Shown here: positions 51,677 through 61,200 of the stretch, piece by piece
How positions within the stretch are numbered: the stretch's first letter is position 1
Layout: the number at the start of each line of letters is the position of its first letter
NCBI GenBank assembly: GCA_947179325.1
Contig: CAMXAU010000001.1
Location: 62,001-126,000, forward strand
DNA: 64,000 bases
Origin: an uncultured Bacteroidales bacterium
Lineage (GTDB): Bacteria; Bacteroidota; Bacteroidia; Bacteroidales; UBA932
Direction: 5' to 3'
The notes under the pieces: generated by a model
Seen by the model: only the letters and a program-made list of their open reading frames with translations
Told to the model about the DNA's origin: nothing
Database searches by the model: none
Position numbers and translations under genes: made by a program

Positions 51677-53167
51677 ATGGTGGAGACAACTTTAATTGAC
51701 TGGTCAAGGGCGCAGTTCGCACTCACGGCCTGCTATCATTGGGTCTTTGTGCCGCTTACTCTCGGGCTTGCAGTCATAATGGCGGTAATGGAGACAATCT
51801 ATGTCGTCAGGAAAGATGAATTCTGGAAAAAGGCCTCGCAGTTCTGGATGAAGATCTTTGGAATAAATTTCGCGGTCGGGATTGCGACAGGGCTTATCCT
51901 TGAATTCGAGTTCGGGACCAACTGGAGCAATTATTCATGGTTTGTGGGTGACATTTTCGGGGCGCCTCTTGCAATCGAGGGCATAATTGCCTTTTTTATG
52001 GAAGCCACGTTCGTCGCGGTGATGTTTTTCGGATGGGACAAGGTCAGCAGGAAATTCCATCTTGCATCCACATGGCTGACAGGTATCGGCGCGACAATAT
52101 CAGCATTCTGGATTCTTGTTGCGAACGGATGGATGCAGCATCCTGTCGGTATGGAGTTCAATCCGGATACAGTGCGTAACGAAATGGTGGATTTCTGGGC
52201 CGTAGTCACTAATCCTGTGGCAGTCACCAAGTTCTTCCATTCTGTATTGAGCGGATGGATGACAGGGGCCATTGTCGTGATCGGCATATCATGCTGGTAT
52301 CTGCTGCGCAAGAGAGAGACCAGGTTTGCCCTGGCGAGCATCAGGGTAGCAGCTGCTGTCGGAATCATCGGGACATTCGCAGTGATGTTTACAGGCGACA
52401 GGTCCGGAGTGCATGTGGCCAGATATCAGCCTATGAAGCTTGCTGCGGCAGAGGGTCTTATGGACGGAGGCCGGAGGGCGCCGTTCTCCATAGTGCCAGG
52501 CATTGAGATTCCCGGTATGCTCTCAATCCTTGCAACGCATGACATTGACGGATATGTGCCTGGAATCAATGACCTGCTTGACGGCTATACGGATCCTGAC
52601 GGCAATGAACATCTCTCCGCAGAGGCAAAGATGTATAAGGGCGAGACTGCCCTGAGGGCATTCCGGGTCTACAGGAAGATAAAGGACAAGGCTCCGAAGG
52701 CTGCGGCTGAAGTAAAGAAGGTGCTTGACGGGAATATGGAATATTTCGGATACGGGTATATCAAGGACCGAAATGAACTTGTCCCCAACATATGGCTTGT
52801 CTACTGGCCTTTCAGGATAATGGTAGGGCTTGGGGGATTCCTGCTTCTCTTTATGGTGACGGTGCTTTTCTTTGAGCGCAGGGGAAAGATAGCGGACATG
52901 AAATGGCTTCAGCGGGTGGCCTTGCTGTCCATCCCCCTTGTCTATCTTGCCGGGCAGGCCGGATGGGTTGTCGCGGAGGTCGGGAGGCAGCCTTGGGCGA
53001 TACAGGACCTGCTTCCGGTAAATGCCGCGATATCAAGCCTCAGCGCAGGTGCCGTAAAGACCACATTCTTCATATTTGTCGCAGTGTTCACGCTTTTCCT
53101 TGCCATAGAGCTGAACATCATGTTCAAGGCAATCAGGAAAGGACCTGGAGTTGATGAGGGACAATGA
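51677..53167 (+). CDS. cydA: cytochrome bd quinol oxidase subunit I
   Basis: A 496-residue membrane subunit that holds the three haems and reduces O2 with quinol. Seen: haem-ligand His near the N-terminus in 'LTACYHWVFVPLTLG', 'FGINFAVGIATGLILEFEFGTNWSNYS', 'FMEATFVAVMFFGW', and the signature 'GWVVAEVGRQPWAI' in the C-terminal part. The periplasmic Q-loop (between 'GDRSGVHVARYQP' and 'YWPFRIMVGLG') is of short to medium length. Microaerobic respiration and O2 scavenging in anaerobes. Confidence 0.97.
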   Translation: MVETTLIDWSRAQFALTACYHWVFVPLTLGLAVIMAVMETIYVVRKDEFWKKASQFWMKIFGINFAVGIATGLILEFEFGTNWSNYSWFVGDIFGAPLAIEGIIAFFMEATFVAVMFFGWDKVSRKFHLASTWLTGIGATISAFWILVANGWMQHPVGMEFNPDTVRNEMVDFWAVVTNPVAVTKFFHSVLSGWMTGAIVVIGISCWYLLRKRETRFALASIRVAAAVGIIGTFAVMFTGDRSGVHVARYQPMKLAAAEGLMDGGRRAPFSIVPGIEIPGMLSILATHDIDGYVPGINDLLDGYTDPDGNEHLSAEAKMYKGETALRAFRVYRKIKDKAPKAAAEVKKVLDGNMEYFGYGYIKDRNELVPNIWLVYWPFRIMVGLGGFLLLFMVTVLFFERRGKIADMKWLQRVALLSIPLVYLAGQAGWVVAEVGRQPWAIQDLLPVNAAISSLSAGAVKTTFFIFVAVFTLFLAIELNIMFKAIRKGPGVDEGQ

Positions 53168-53198
53168 ATTATATAGATGACTAAAACAGGAGAATATT

Positions 53199-54344
53199 AT
53201 GTTTACATATGAATTTCTACAGAACTACTGGTGGTTCATTGTAGCCCTTCTCGGAGGGCTTCTGGTATTCCTGCTTTTTGTGCAGGGGGCAAATGCCATG
53301 ATCCTGCTCATGGGGGCAGATGAGAGGGAAAAGCAGCTCATGGTGAACTCCACAGGCCGCAAATGGGAGTTCACATTCACGACTCTCGTCACTTTCGGAG
53401 GGGCATTCTTCGCTTCGTTCCCTCTGTTCTACAGCACCAGCTTCGGCGGTGCATACTGGGTGTGGGTCCTGATTCTCGTGACATTTGTGCTCCAGGCTGT
53501 TTCGTATGAGTTCCAGAACCGTACAGGAAATATCATCGGCAGGACAGCCTTCCGTGTCTTCCTTGCTCTGAACGGCTTCCTTGCGCCTCTTCTGATAGGT
53601 ACAGCAGTCGGTACATTCTTTACCGGGTCGGACTTTACAGTCAACAAGGCGGCTGCAGGTGACAGCCTGATGCCTGTCATCAGTTCATGGGGAAATGGCT
53701 GGCATGGCCTTGAGGCCGTAGCCAACCTGTGGAATGTAAGCTTCGGGCTTATGGTCGTGGGTCTTGCTGTCTGCCTCGGGCTTATGTATATGATAAACAA
53801 TATTGACGATGAGGCACTTGTGCAGAAGATGCGCAGGCGTCTTGTGGTGTCCGGTGTCGTATTCCTTGTGTTTTTCCTTAATACAGCAGCCGGTCTTCTG
53901 ACCATGGACGGCTTTGCTGTGGCTGAGGACGGTACAGTCTATATGGAGAGATATAAATATCTCCATAATTTCCTCCAGATGCCGGCTGTCCTTGCCGTTT
54001 TCCTGGCTGGTACCGTGCTTGTCCTCTGGGGACTTGCCGGGACAGTTGCCTGCAGGAACTTCAGGAGGGGGATATGGCCAGCAGGGGCAGGTACAGTCCT
54101 GGTCGTCATGGCTGTGCTGATGGTGGCCGGGTATAACGGCACAGCATATTATCCGTCTACAGCAGACCTCCAGAGTTCATTGACAATCGCCAACAGCTGC
54201 TCAAGTGAATTTACTCTCAGGACTATGGCGTATGTGTCATTCGTCATCCCTTTTGTACTTGCCTACATTGTCTTTGCATGGCGTGCAATGGACCGCAGGC
54301 CTCTTACATCTGAAGAGCTGGAGAACACAGAGCATAAATATTGA
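53199..54344 (+). CDS. cydB: cytochrome bd quinol oxidase subunit II
   Basis: A 381-residue, multi-helix partner of CydA. 'YEFLQNYWWFIVALLGGLLVFLLFVQGA' is the typical N-terminus, followed by 'TGRKWEFTFTTLVTFGGAFFASFPLFY' and 'YEFQNRTGN'. It ends 3 bases before the stop of the convergent dnaE; no cydX-type ORF fits after it. The gap holds no visible terminator. Confidence 0.96.
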   Translation: MFTYEFLQNYWWFIVALLGGLLVFLLFVQGANAMILLMGADEREKQLMVNSTGRKWEFTFTTLVTFGGAFFASFPLFYSTSFGGAYWVWVLILVTFVLQAVSYEFQNRTGNIIGRTAFRVFLALNGFLAPLLIGTAVGTFFTGSDFTVNKAAAGDSLMPVISSWGNGWHGLEAVANLWNVSFGLMVVGLAVCLGLMYMINNIDDEALVQKMRRRLVVSGVVFLVFFLNTAAGLLTMDGFAVAEDGTVYMERYKYLHNFLQMPAVLAVFLAGTVLVLWGLAGTVACRNFRRGIWPAGAGTVLVVMAVLMVAGYNGTAYYPSTADLQSSLTIANSCSSEFTLRTMAYVSFVIPFVLAYIVFAWRAMDRRPLTSEELENTEHKY

Positions 54345-54347
54345 TTC

Positions 54348-57300
54348 CTATTTCCGCAGGACTGAATATTTGATGTTCATCCTGTTGATGTCATTTATGA
54401 ATTCCGCATTGACCCCGACCTGGAATTTCTTTGACAGGAATTCCAGCTTGTACTGGGTCTTCGGGTCATATAGGAACATGGTGAGAGGTACTCCACCCTT
54501 GTGTTTCCTGATGACATTCACGAGATTCTCCCTGAACTCGCTGTTGAGCTGCGGGGTAGTTATATTGAGCGCGAATCCCTTTATATATGAATCCGTAACA
54601 TTGCCAAGCATCATGATCTTCTTGATACGGAAAGTATATGGAGGGTCGCCTTTTTCCTTGCGGTCTTCCGGTTTCCTGAAGAACATCTCGTCAATCTTGC
54701 CCTCAATGAATATTGCCGTATTCTCTTGGATATAAGGCTTGAACTGGTCTATGTCCTTTCCGTTGAGCTTCAGTTCATAGCTGCCGCTGAAATCCTCTAT
54801 CAAGGCTCTCATGAACGGTTTCCCGAATCTGTTGCTGCCCTGTTCGACAGATGTAACGAATCCTCCGATGCTCACCTCCTTAGGGGTCTTGGCCGTGTCG
54901 CATGCCGAAATCTCATTGCTGAGCATGGTTATCTGGCATGAGGCGAAATTCTCAAGCTCGAATGCATATTTCTCGAGAGGATGTGATGAAAGGTACATTC
55001 CAACCAGGTCTTTCTCCTTGTGAAGGATTTCCAGGTTGTCCTTTTCGTTGTCCTCTGGCCTCATGTCTGGCATTACAGGACGTACAGGCTTGATCTCCTC
55101 GGCGTCACCGAAGAGAGATACTGCGGCATCCATTGTGTCTTTCCTGTAGAGGTCTGCGTATTTGAGCAATGCGTCCATGAACACATCGCCTGACTGGCAT
55201 GTGATGCTGTACTGTTGTCTCGGATATCCGAAGCTGTCGAATGCACCGGAATACAGAAGTGACTCGAAAGCCTTTCTGTTGACAGTGCCAGCCATTCTTT
55301 CAGCAAAGTCGAATATGTCCATGAACTCTCCATTTTCCTCCCTGTCCTTGATTATGGCGCTCACTACGTTGTCTCCGAACCCCTTGATTCCTCCAAGCCC
55401 GAAACGGATGTTGCCGTCCCTGTTTACCGTAAACCTGGCTCCACTCTCGTTGATATCAGGGTTGAGGACCTTGATTCCTGCTTTCTTGCAGTCATCCATG
55501 ATGCTCTTGATCTCATCCTGGTTTGAGAGATTTTTGCTGAGGTTGGCAGCCTGGAATTCAGCCGGGTAGTGCGCCTTTAGCCATCCTGTCTGGTAGCTGA
55601 CCCATGCGTAGCAGGTAGCATGCGACTTGTTGAAGGCGTATTGCGCGAATTTTCTCCAGTCAGTCCAGATCTTGTTGAGGACTTTCTCAGGATGTCCATG
55701 CTCGATACCTCCCTTGATGAATTTGTCCTTAAGGGACTCAAGCACATCGAGCATCTTCTTTCCCATTGCCTTACGCAGCTTGTCGGCCTCACCTTTCGTG
55801 AATCCGGCGAGCTTCTGGCTGAGAAGCATGACCTGCTCCTGGTATACAGTGACTCCGTAGGTGTCATGAAGGTATTCCTCCATGTCCGGAAGGTCATATT
55901 CTATCGGCTCCTGGCCCTGCTTACGTGCAACGAACGAAGGAATGTAGTCCAATGGGCCGGGACGGTAGAGGGCGTTCATAGCGATAAGGTCCTCGAACCT
56001 TGTAGGCTGCAGCTTCTGGAGCCATTCCTTCATTCCGTCGGACTCGAACTGGAACACGCTCTTTGTGTCTCCACGGCTGTACAGCTCATATGTCTCCTTG
56101 TCATCGATAGGTATCTTCTCTATGTCGATGTCATGTCCGAAACGGCTCTTGACAAGGGAGAGGCATTCCTTGATGATGGAGAGTGTCCTCAGACCGAGGA
56201 AGTCCATCTTCAGCATTCCGACCTCCTCGATATAGTGGCCGTCGTATTGTGATGTCCACACGTCAAGGCCGGTCGCCTTGTCGACGGCAAGTGTGATCGG
56301 GATGTAGTCCGTGAGGTCTCCGCGTCCGATGATCATCGCGCAGGCATGTACTCCTGTCTGCCTGATGCTTCCCTCAAGCTTCAGGGCGAATTTAAGTACA
56401 TCCTTGACCTGGTCCGTGCCGTTTTCAAGCTCGTTTTTCAGCTCCGGTACGTATTTATAGCAGTTCTTCAGGTTCGGCTTGTATTCTACATCTGTAGGGC
56501 CTTTCTTGAAGCGTTTTGTTATCTTTATCTTTTCCCCCGGATTATTCGGGTCGTCTTTCTCCTCTTCCTTAAGGATAAGCTCGAATCCCTTCTCCAGCTC
56601 TTCTCCCTCCTCCATGAGGGTCTCCTTGATTTCCTTGACCTTGATAGGCTTGTCCGGAATCATCTTGGTAAGCCTGTTGGAGTCTTCTATGGAGAGGCGG
56701 CTGATACGCGCCACATCCTTGATTGCACTCTTCGCCGCCATGGTTCCGAATGTAATCACATGCGACACATGGTCTTTCCCGTATGTCTCCTCAATGTATT
56801 TGAATGCACCGTAGCGTCCCTCGTCATCGAAGTCGATATCGATATCCGGCATGGAGATACGGTCCGGATTGAGGAAACGCTCAAACAGGAGGTCGTACTT
56901 GATAGGGTCGAGGTTGGTGATCTTCAGACAGTATGCAACAACAGAACCTGCTGCCGAGCCACGGCCTGGGCCGACTGATGTGCCGACTGCACGCGCTGCG
57001 GCAATGAAGTCCTGCACAATGAGGAAGTAGTCTGGGAATCCCATTCGGGATATTGTCTTCAGCTCGAAGTCTATACGCTCCGCCTGGACCTCGTTCAGCG
57101 TCTCGCCGTAGCGTATCTTTGCACCTTCATAGCAGAGGTGGCACAGGTATGCCACAGACCATCTGAACTCCTCTCCACGGTCATTGCCGGACTTGTCGCA
57201 CCGTCCGACGTCTATGACATCCTTGTATTTCTCAAGGTACATCTCTTTCTGTGCAAGGAACTCCGGGTCGATGGTGAACTTGGGCAGGACGTGCCCCCTG

Positions 57301-58157
57301 TCTATCTCGTACCTGTCAATCTTGTTGAACACCTCCATGGTATTCTCGATCACCTCAGGATGTCCCGGGAACAATGCCGCCATCTCCTCCTCGCTCTTGA
57401 GATACTCCTGCTGTGTATAGTGCATACGGTCAGGGTCATCTATATAGGAGTTTGTGGTGAGACATATCAGCCTGTCGTGCGCAGGGCCGTCATCCTTGTT
57501 CACGAAATGGACGTCATTTGTCGCGACAACCTTTGTCCCCGTGATCTCCGCAAGCTCGAATATCCCGCAGTTGACCTTGTCCTGCATCTCATAAAGCTCG
57601 AGTGACTGTCCCGGGATCTCTGTCTTGTGCAGCTGGACCTCAAGATAGTAGTCGTCACCGAAGACTTCCTTGTACCACCTTATCGACTGCTCGGCACCGT
57701 CCATGTCGCCAGCAAGTATCTTTCTCGGGATTTCTCCGGCAAGACAGGCGGAGCAGCATATTATGTTGCGGCCATATTTCTTCAGGACCTCATGCGATAC
57801 CCTCGGCTTGTAATACATGCCCTCTACATGTCCTGTCGAGACAATCTTCATCAGGTTCTTGTAGCCGTCATAGTTCTTTGCCAGGAGGATGAGGTGATAA
57901 TATTCCCTGTGCTCCCTGTCTTTCAGGGTGTGGTCATAATGCTTTGTGAGGTAGACCTCGCAGCCCACGATCGGCTTGACCTTGGGATGCTTCTTCGCGA
58001 ACTTGTAGAACTCCTTGATTCCATACATGTTGCCGTGGTCTGTGATCGCAACTCCAGGCATACCCAGCTCCTCGGCCCTTGTGAAAAGGGCATCCATAGA
58101 TGAAAGTCCGTCAAGGATAGAGTATTGCGTGTGAACATGCAGGTGAACAAAGGCCAT
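54348..58157 (-). CDS. dnaE: DNA polymerase III alpha subunit
   Basis: The 1269-residue replicative polymerase. Order: PHP domain ('FVHLHVHTQYSILDG', 'AITDHGNMYG', 'GCEVYLT'), catalytic palm with 'VGPGRGSAAGSVVAYCL' and the metal Asp motif 'MPDIDIDFDDEGR', fingers ('AMNALYRPGPLDYIPSF', 'VYQEQVMLLSQKLAGFTKGEADKLRKAMGKK'), 'FNKSHATCYAWVSYQTGWLKAHYPAEF', helix-hairpin-helix ('FGLGGIKGFGDNV'), OB fold ('VSIGGFVTSVEQGSNRFGKPFMRALIEDFSG') and a C-terminal tau-binding region. Length is usual for Bacteroidota. Own promoter just upstream. Confidence 0.98.
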   Translation of the reverse strand: MAFVHLHVHTQYSILDGLSSMDALFTRAEELGMPGVAITDHGNMYGIKEFYKFAKKHPKVKPIVGCEVYLTKHYDHTLKDREHREYYHLILLAKNYDGYKNLMKIVSTGHVEGMYYKPRVSHEVLKKYGRNIICCSACLAGEIPRKILAGDMDGAEQSIRWYKEVFGDDYYLEVQLHKTEIPGQSLELYEMQDKVNCGIFELAEITGTKVVATNDVHFVNKDDGPAHDRLICLTTNSYIDDPDRMHYTQQEYLKSEEEMAALFPGHPEVIENTMEVFNKIDRYEIDRGHVLPKFTIDPEFLAQKEMYLEKYKDVIDVGRCDKSGNDRGEEFRWSVAYLCHLCYEGAKIRYGETLNEVQAERIDFELKTISRMGFPDYFLIVQDFIAAARAVGTSVGPGRGSAAGSVVAYCLKITNLDPIKYDLLFERFLNPDRISMPDIDIDFDDEGRYGAFKYIEETYGKDHVSHVITFGTMAAKSAIKDVARISRLSIEDSNRLTKMIPDKPIKVKEIKETLMEEGEELEKGFELILKEEEKDDPNNPGEKIKITKRFKKGPTDVEYKPNLKNCYKYVPELKNELENGTDQVKDVLKFALKLEGSIRQTGVHACAMIIGRGDLTDYIPITLAVDKATGLDVWTSQYDGHYIEEVGMLKMDFLGLRTLSIIKECLSLVKSRFGHDIDIEKIPIDDKETYELYSRGDTKSVFQFESDGMKEWLQKLQPTRFEDLIAMNALYRPGPLDYIPSFVARKQGQEPIEYDLPDMEEYLHDTYGVTVYQEQVMLLSQKLAGFTKGEADKLRKAMGKKMLDVLESLKDKFIKGGIEHGHPEKVLNKIWTDWRKFAQYAFNKSHATCYAWVSYQTGWLKAHYPAEFQAANLSKNLSNQDEIKSIMDDCKKAGIKVLNPDINESGARFTVNRDGNIRFGLGGIKGFGDNVVSAIIKDREENGEFMDIFDFAERMAGTVNRKAFESLLYSGAFDSFGYPRQQYSITCQSGDVFMDALLKYADLYRKDTMDAAVSLFGDAEEIKPVRPVMPDMRPEDNEKDNLEILHKEKDLVGMYLSSHPLEKYAFELENFASCQITMLSNEISACDTAKTPKEVSIGGFVTSVEQGSNRFGKPFMRALIEDFSGSYELKLNGKDIDQFKPYIQENTAIFIEGKIDEMFFRKPEDRKEKGDPPYTFRIKKIMMLGNVTDSYIKGFALNITTPQLNSEFRENLVNVIRKHKGGVPLTMFLYDPKTQYKLEFLSKKFQVGVNAEFINDINRMNIKYSVLRK

Positions 58158-58191
58158 ATTGTAGTCCGTTTTATAAAGTGAAAAAGGAACG

Positions 58192-58222
58192 CAAAGTTAT
58201 ACAAAAAACAGCCTATGTCAAA
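58192..58222 (-). promoter_or_regulatory. promoter of dnaE
   Basis: Minus strand: TTTG (58219-58222), 19-nt spacer, TAACTTTG (58192-58199), 34 bases before the ATG. Full match to the Bacteroidota consensus. It lies in the 80-base gap after the lyase gene. Confidence 0.75.
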
Positions 58223-58237
58223 GTGAAATTTCAAGTG

Positions 58238-61200
58238 TCACCTTGTCTCCCTCAGCAAAACCTTGAATACCACTTTTCTGTCTTCCGGGATGTCTGCTGT
58301 GAAACCGGCCCTGCATGTACCGGGGTTGGGGGCATCATAGCTGTGTGGAGGGTTGTCTGGCAAAATCCGCATCTCCACAGGTATCCTGGACTTTACAGAA
58401 AGCTTCATCCTGACTCCGTTGCAGGAGATAACTATGCTTCTCTTGCCTGCTATCTCGGCAGAATCCACAGTGGTCATGTTCCATTGCACCCCGGTCCCTT
58501 TGTCTCCGGACTCGATCCTGTCCTTGATGTGCAGGAATCCCTTCCTGTCCACATATGCTGTCCTGGCCGCCTTTCTGACGAGGTCTTTCCCGAGAATGGA
58601 CGTCAGGTCAACCGAGGCACCTGTCCTTTTCTTGCCGGAAAAGGTCTCAGTGATGTCTGCATATCCGTCAACCATATGGTGTCTGCCGTCCAGGGTAATT
58701 GTCGAATGTGAGGCGTTGTCAATCCTGAAGACATCCCACCTGCCGCTTGTCTGCTTCTGGCCCCACAGGTCCACGCCTTTGCTCTCAAGCGAGAAATAGT
58801 TCTGTGAACCAAGGTCTATTGACCATCTGACGCCTTTGTATTCATATACAAACGATCCGGCATCCATATGTGCATGGGATGTTGACGGGGAACCTCCCTT
58901 GATTGCAAAATATCCGTCATCGGGGCTTTCCCAGCCTTCTCTCCAGATAAATACCGGAGTCTCTCCCTTGCAGTGCCATACATTGGCACATGGGACAGAA
59001 GGTCCGTGGACTCCCATCCGGGATGCAAAGACCGGCAGCATGGGGAGCAGCCTCGCCTCTGCAAACCACCTGTCCGGATTCCCATGGAAATCGGCGGGGA
59101 GATCCCTTATGCGCTGAATCTCATTCCACATCAGTGAACTGTCGCCTGATCTCCATGCGAACCATGGCATCATCACATTGCCGGTCATTATGTCGCTGAC
59201 ATCGGAATAGTTATATCCTCGGCCACCAGGAGCTGACATGAACTGCATGAAATGTGCGGATTCCATGAAGCCGACAGCATCGCCCAGGCCTGAATCTGAG
59301 CCTAATGCTCCTGCAAGTGCCTCATTCATCATCACCTGGAAAGATGTGCCATATCCCCAGTATCCGAAACCCTCAGGATATCCCCCGTCCGGTGCATAGC
59401 TTTTCAGGGCCTTCAGGATGGATGCCGTGCTTTTCTCTATGACTGATATCGCCTTGCCGGGGAAATGCCCGAATGTTGCCAGTGCCGCGCAGACCATGCC
59501 AGCATTGCATACCTGGTTCCAGTTGTTGCCAGCATTGTAGAACCATGCAAGCTTTTTGTCTTCCGCTGGCTGGAACAGAAGCCTGTCAACGGCTGCAGCA
59601 ATCATTTCCCTGTCTTCTCCGCTTAGGATTCCATACAGCCAGTCATATCCTATCGCCACGGCCATCCCCATTTCACCGGTGTCAAGGAAGTGCGACGGAT
59701 TCCAGTCCTCAAATGCGCAGACAGCCTTCATTTCCATGACAGCCCTGTCTGCATAGCATGTGTCTCCGGTCATCCTGAAGGCATATGAAAGCCATGATAT
59801 TCTTTTCAGTGCCTCCCTCGATACAGCCAGCATACGCTTCCCTGTCTTTATGCGCTCCACAGGCGGGACAGCGGAGATACTGTCGCAGAAGGCGATTATC
59901 CCTTCATGTATTTTCCTGAAATCCTTGTCCCTGGAAATCAGTTCCCTGACATTCTCCTCTTCACCGTCCTTCATTATCAGGCGTGGATGTCCGGCAATGT
60001 CTCCATAATCGAATCTCAATGTCTCTGGAGCCGGACTGGACATGGGAGGCAAAGACTGCACTGTCTTTCTTCCTCCGGAGATGATATATATGGACGGGTC
60101 AAGTACGCTGATGGACTCTCCGCCGACAACGTATTCTCCCGGGACATGGAATATGGCGCATACGCTCTCTCCGTAAGAGATTGCCTGGCAGGCCGCATCA
60201 TTCCGTATGACCTTGACGCCTGGGTTTTCCGCAAATTCCTTTGTCTGCCCTGCATCCATGCCTGGCAGCAGGCAATAGGCATAGCTGCCTTTGCTTGAGG
60301 AAGGGTCATGCTCCAGATAGCATTTGAACACTCTGCCTTCTGCCTCCTTGTCCTTATAGAAAGGGTCAATGAGGTCCCATTTCCCTTTCTGGACCTCTGT
60401 ACTGACTATAAGCTCCTGTCCGTCTATGCTTGCATATCCTCTCCCGTCATGGTGCGCCCAGCATCTTCCGGACTTGACTTCCGAGACAAGGTGTGTCTGG
60501 TCAAGGGAAGTGGTTATACGGCTGATTTCAGGATTTGAAGCCCTTATGTCAGCTCCAAGGGAGACAACAATGTCGCTGAAGAAGAAATTGCTTTTCAGCG
60601 CATGGAGCCCGTCGCGTTCAAGCTCCATCGTAGTGCACATTATGCTGTCCTTTGCCAGTCCTCCTACATGACGGCTCCTGTTCTTCTTGTCCTCATCGCT
60701 GAAGGGGCACTTTATCGGTTTCCCGTCTTCATATGCAGTTGTCCCCGGGATCTTCCTCCAGTCCCAGTGCGCGAATATGTTCTCGTATTCACGCCCATGC
60801 TGCATGAGCAGGAGGGCACCGTCTGCCGAGAAGTTTGCAAGCAGATTCTCATTGTTGGTGTATTCGAACCCTATTGTCCTCTCCGAATGCATCCTGATTG
60901 AGGCATACCAGTCCCTGGCCCGGTATATCCCGCAGTCAGAACGCCAGAAGTATACAGGGCCACGAAGCCTGTCAGGACAAGACTGCGGTATAAGCATGTT
61001 GAGGGCTATGTCGTTGAACATCTGAGATGACTCCCCGGCGAGAGAAGCCATGTTCTGTGCTGCTACAGACAATGAAAACGCCTTTCCGCGGCCGCTGTCA
61101 ATGAATACCTGCCTTCCGCAGAAGCTCGGGTCCATCACACCGTTCCATACGCTCTGGCAGATTCCTTTCAGTATCATGTTCTCCAGGATCTTGCGCTGGG

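Noticed and set aside
53198-54348. CydX-like small ORF after cydB
   Set aside because: cydB and dnaE stop codons are 3 bases apart, leaving no room.
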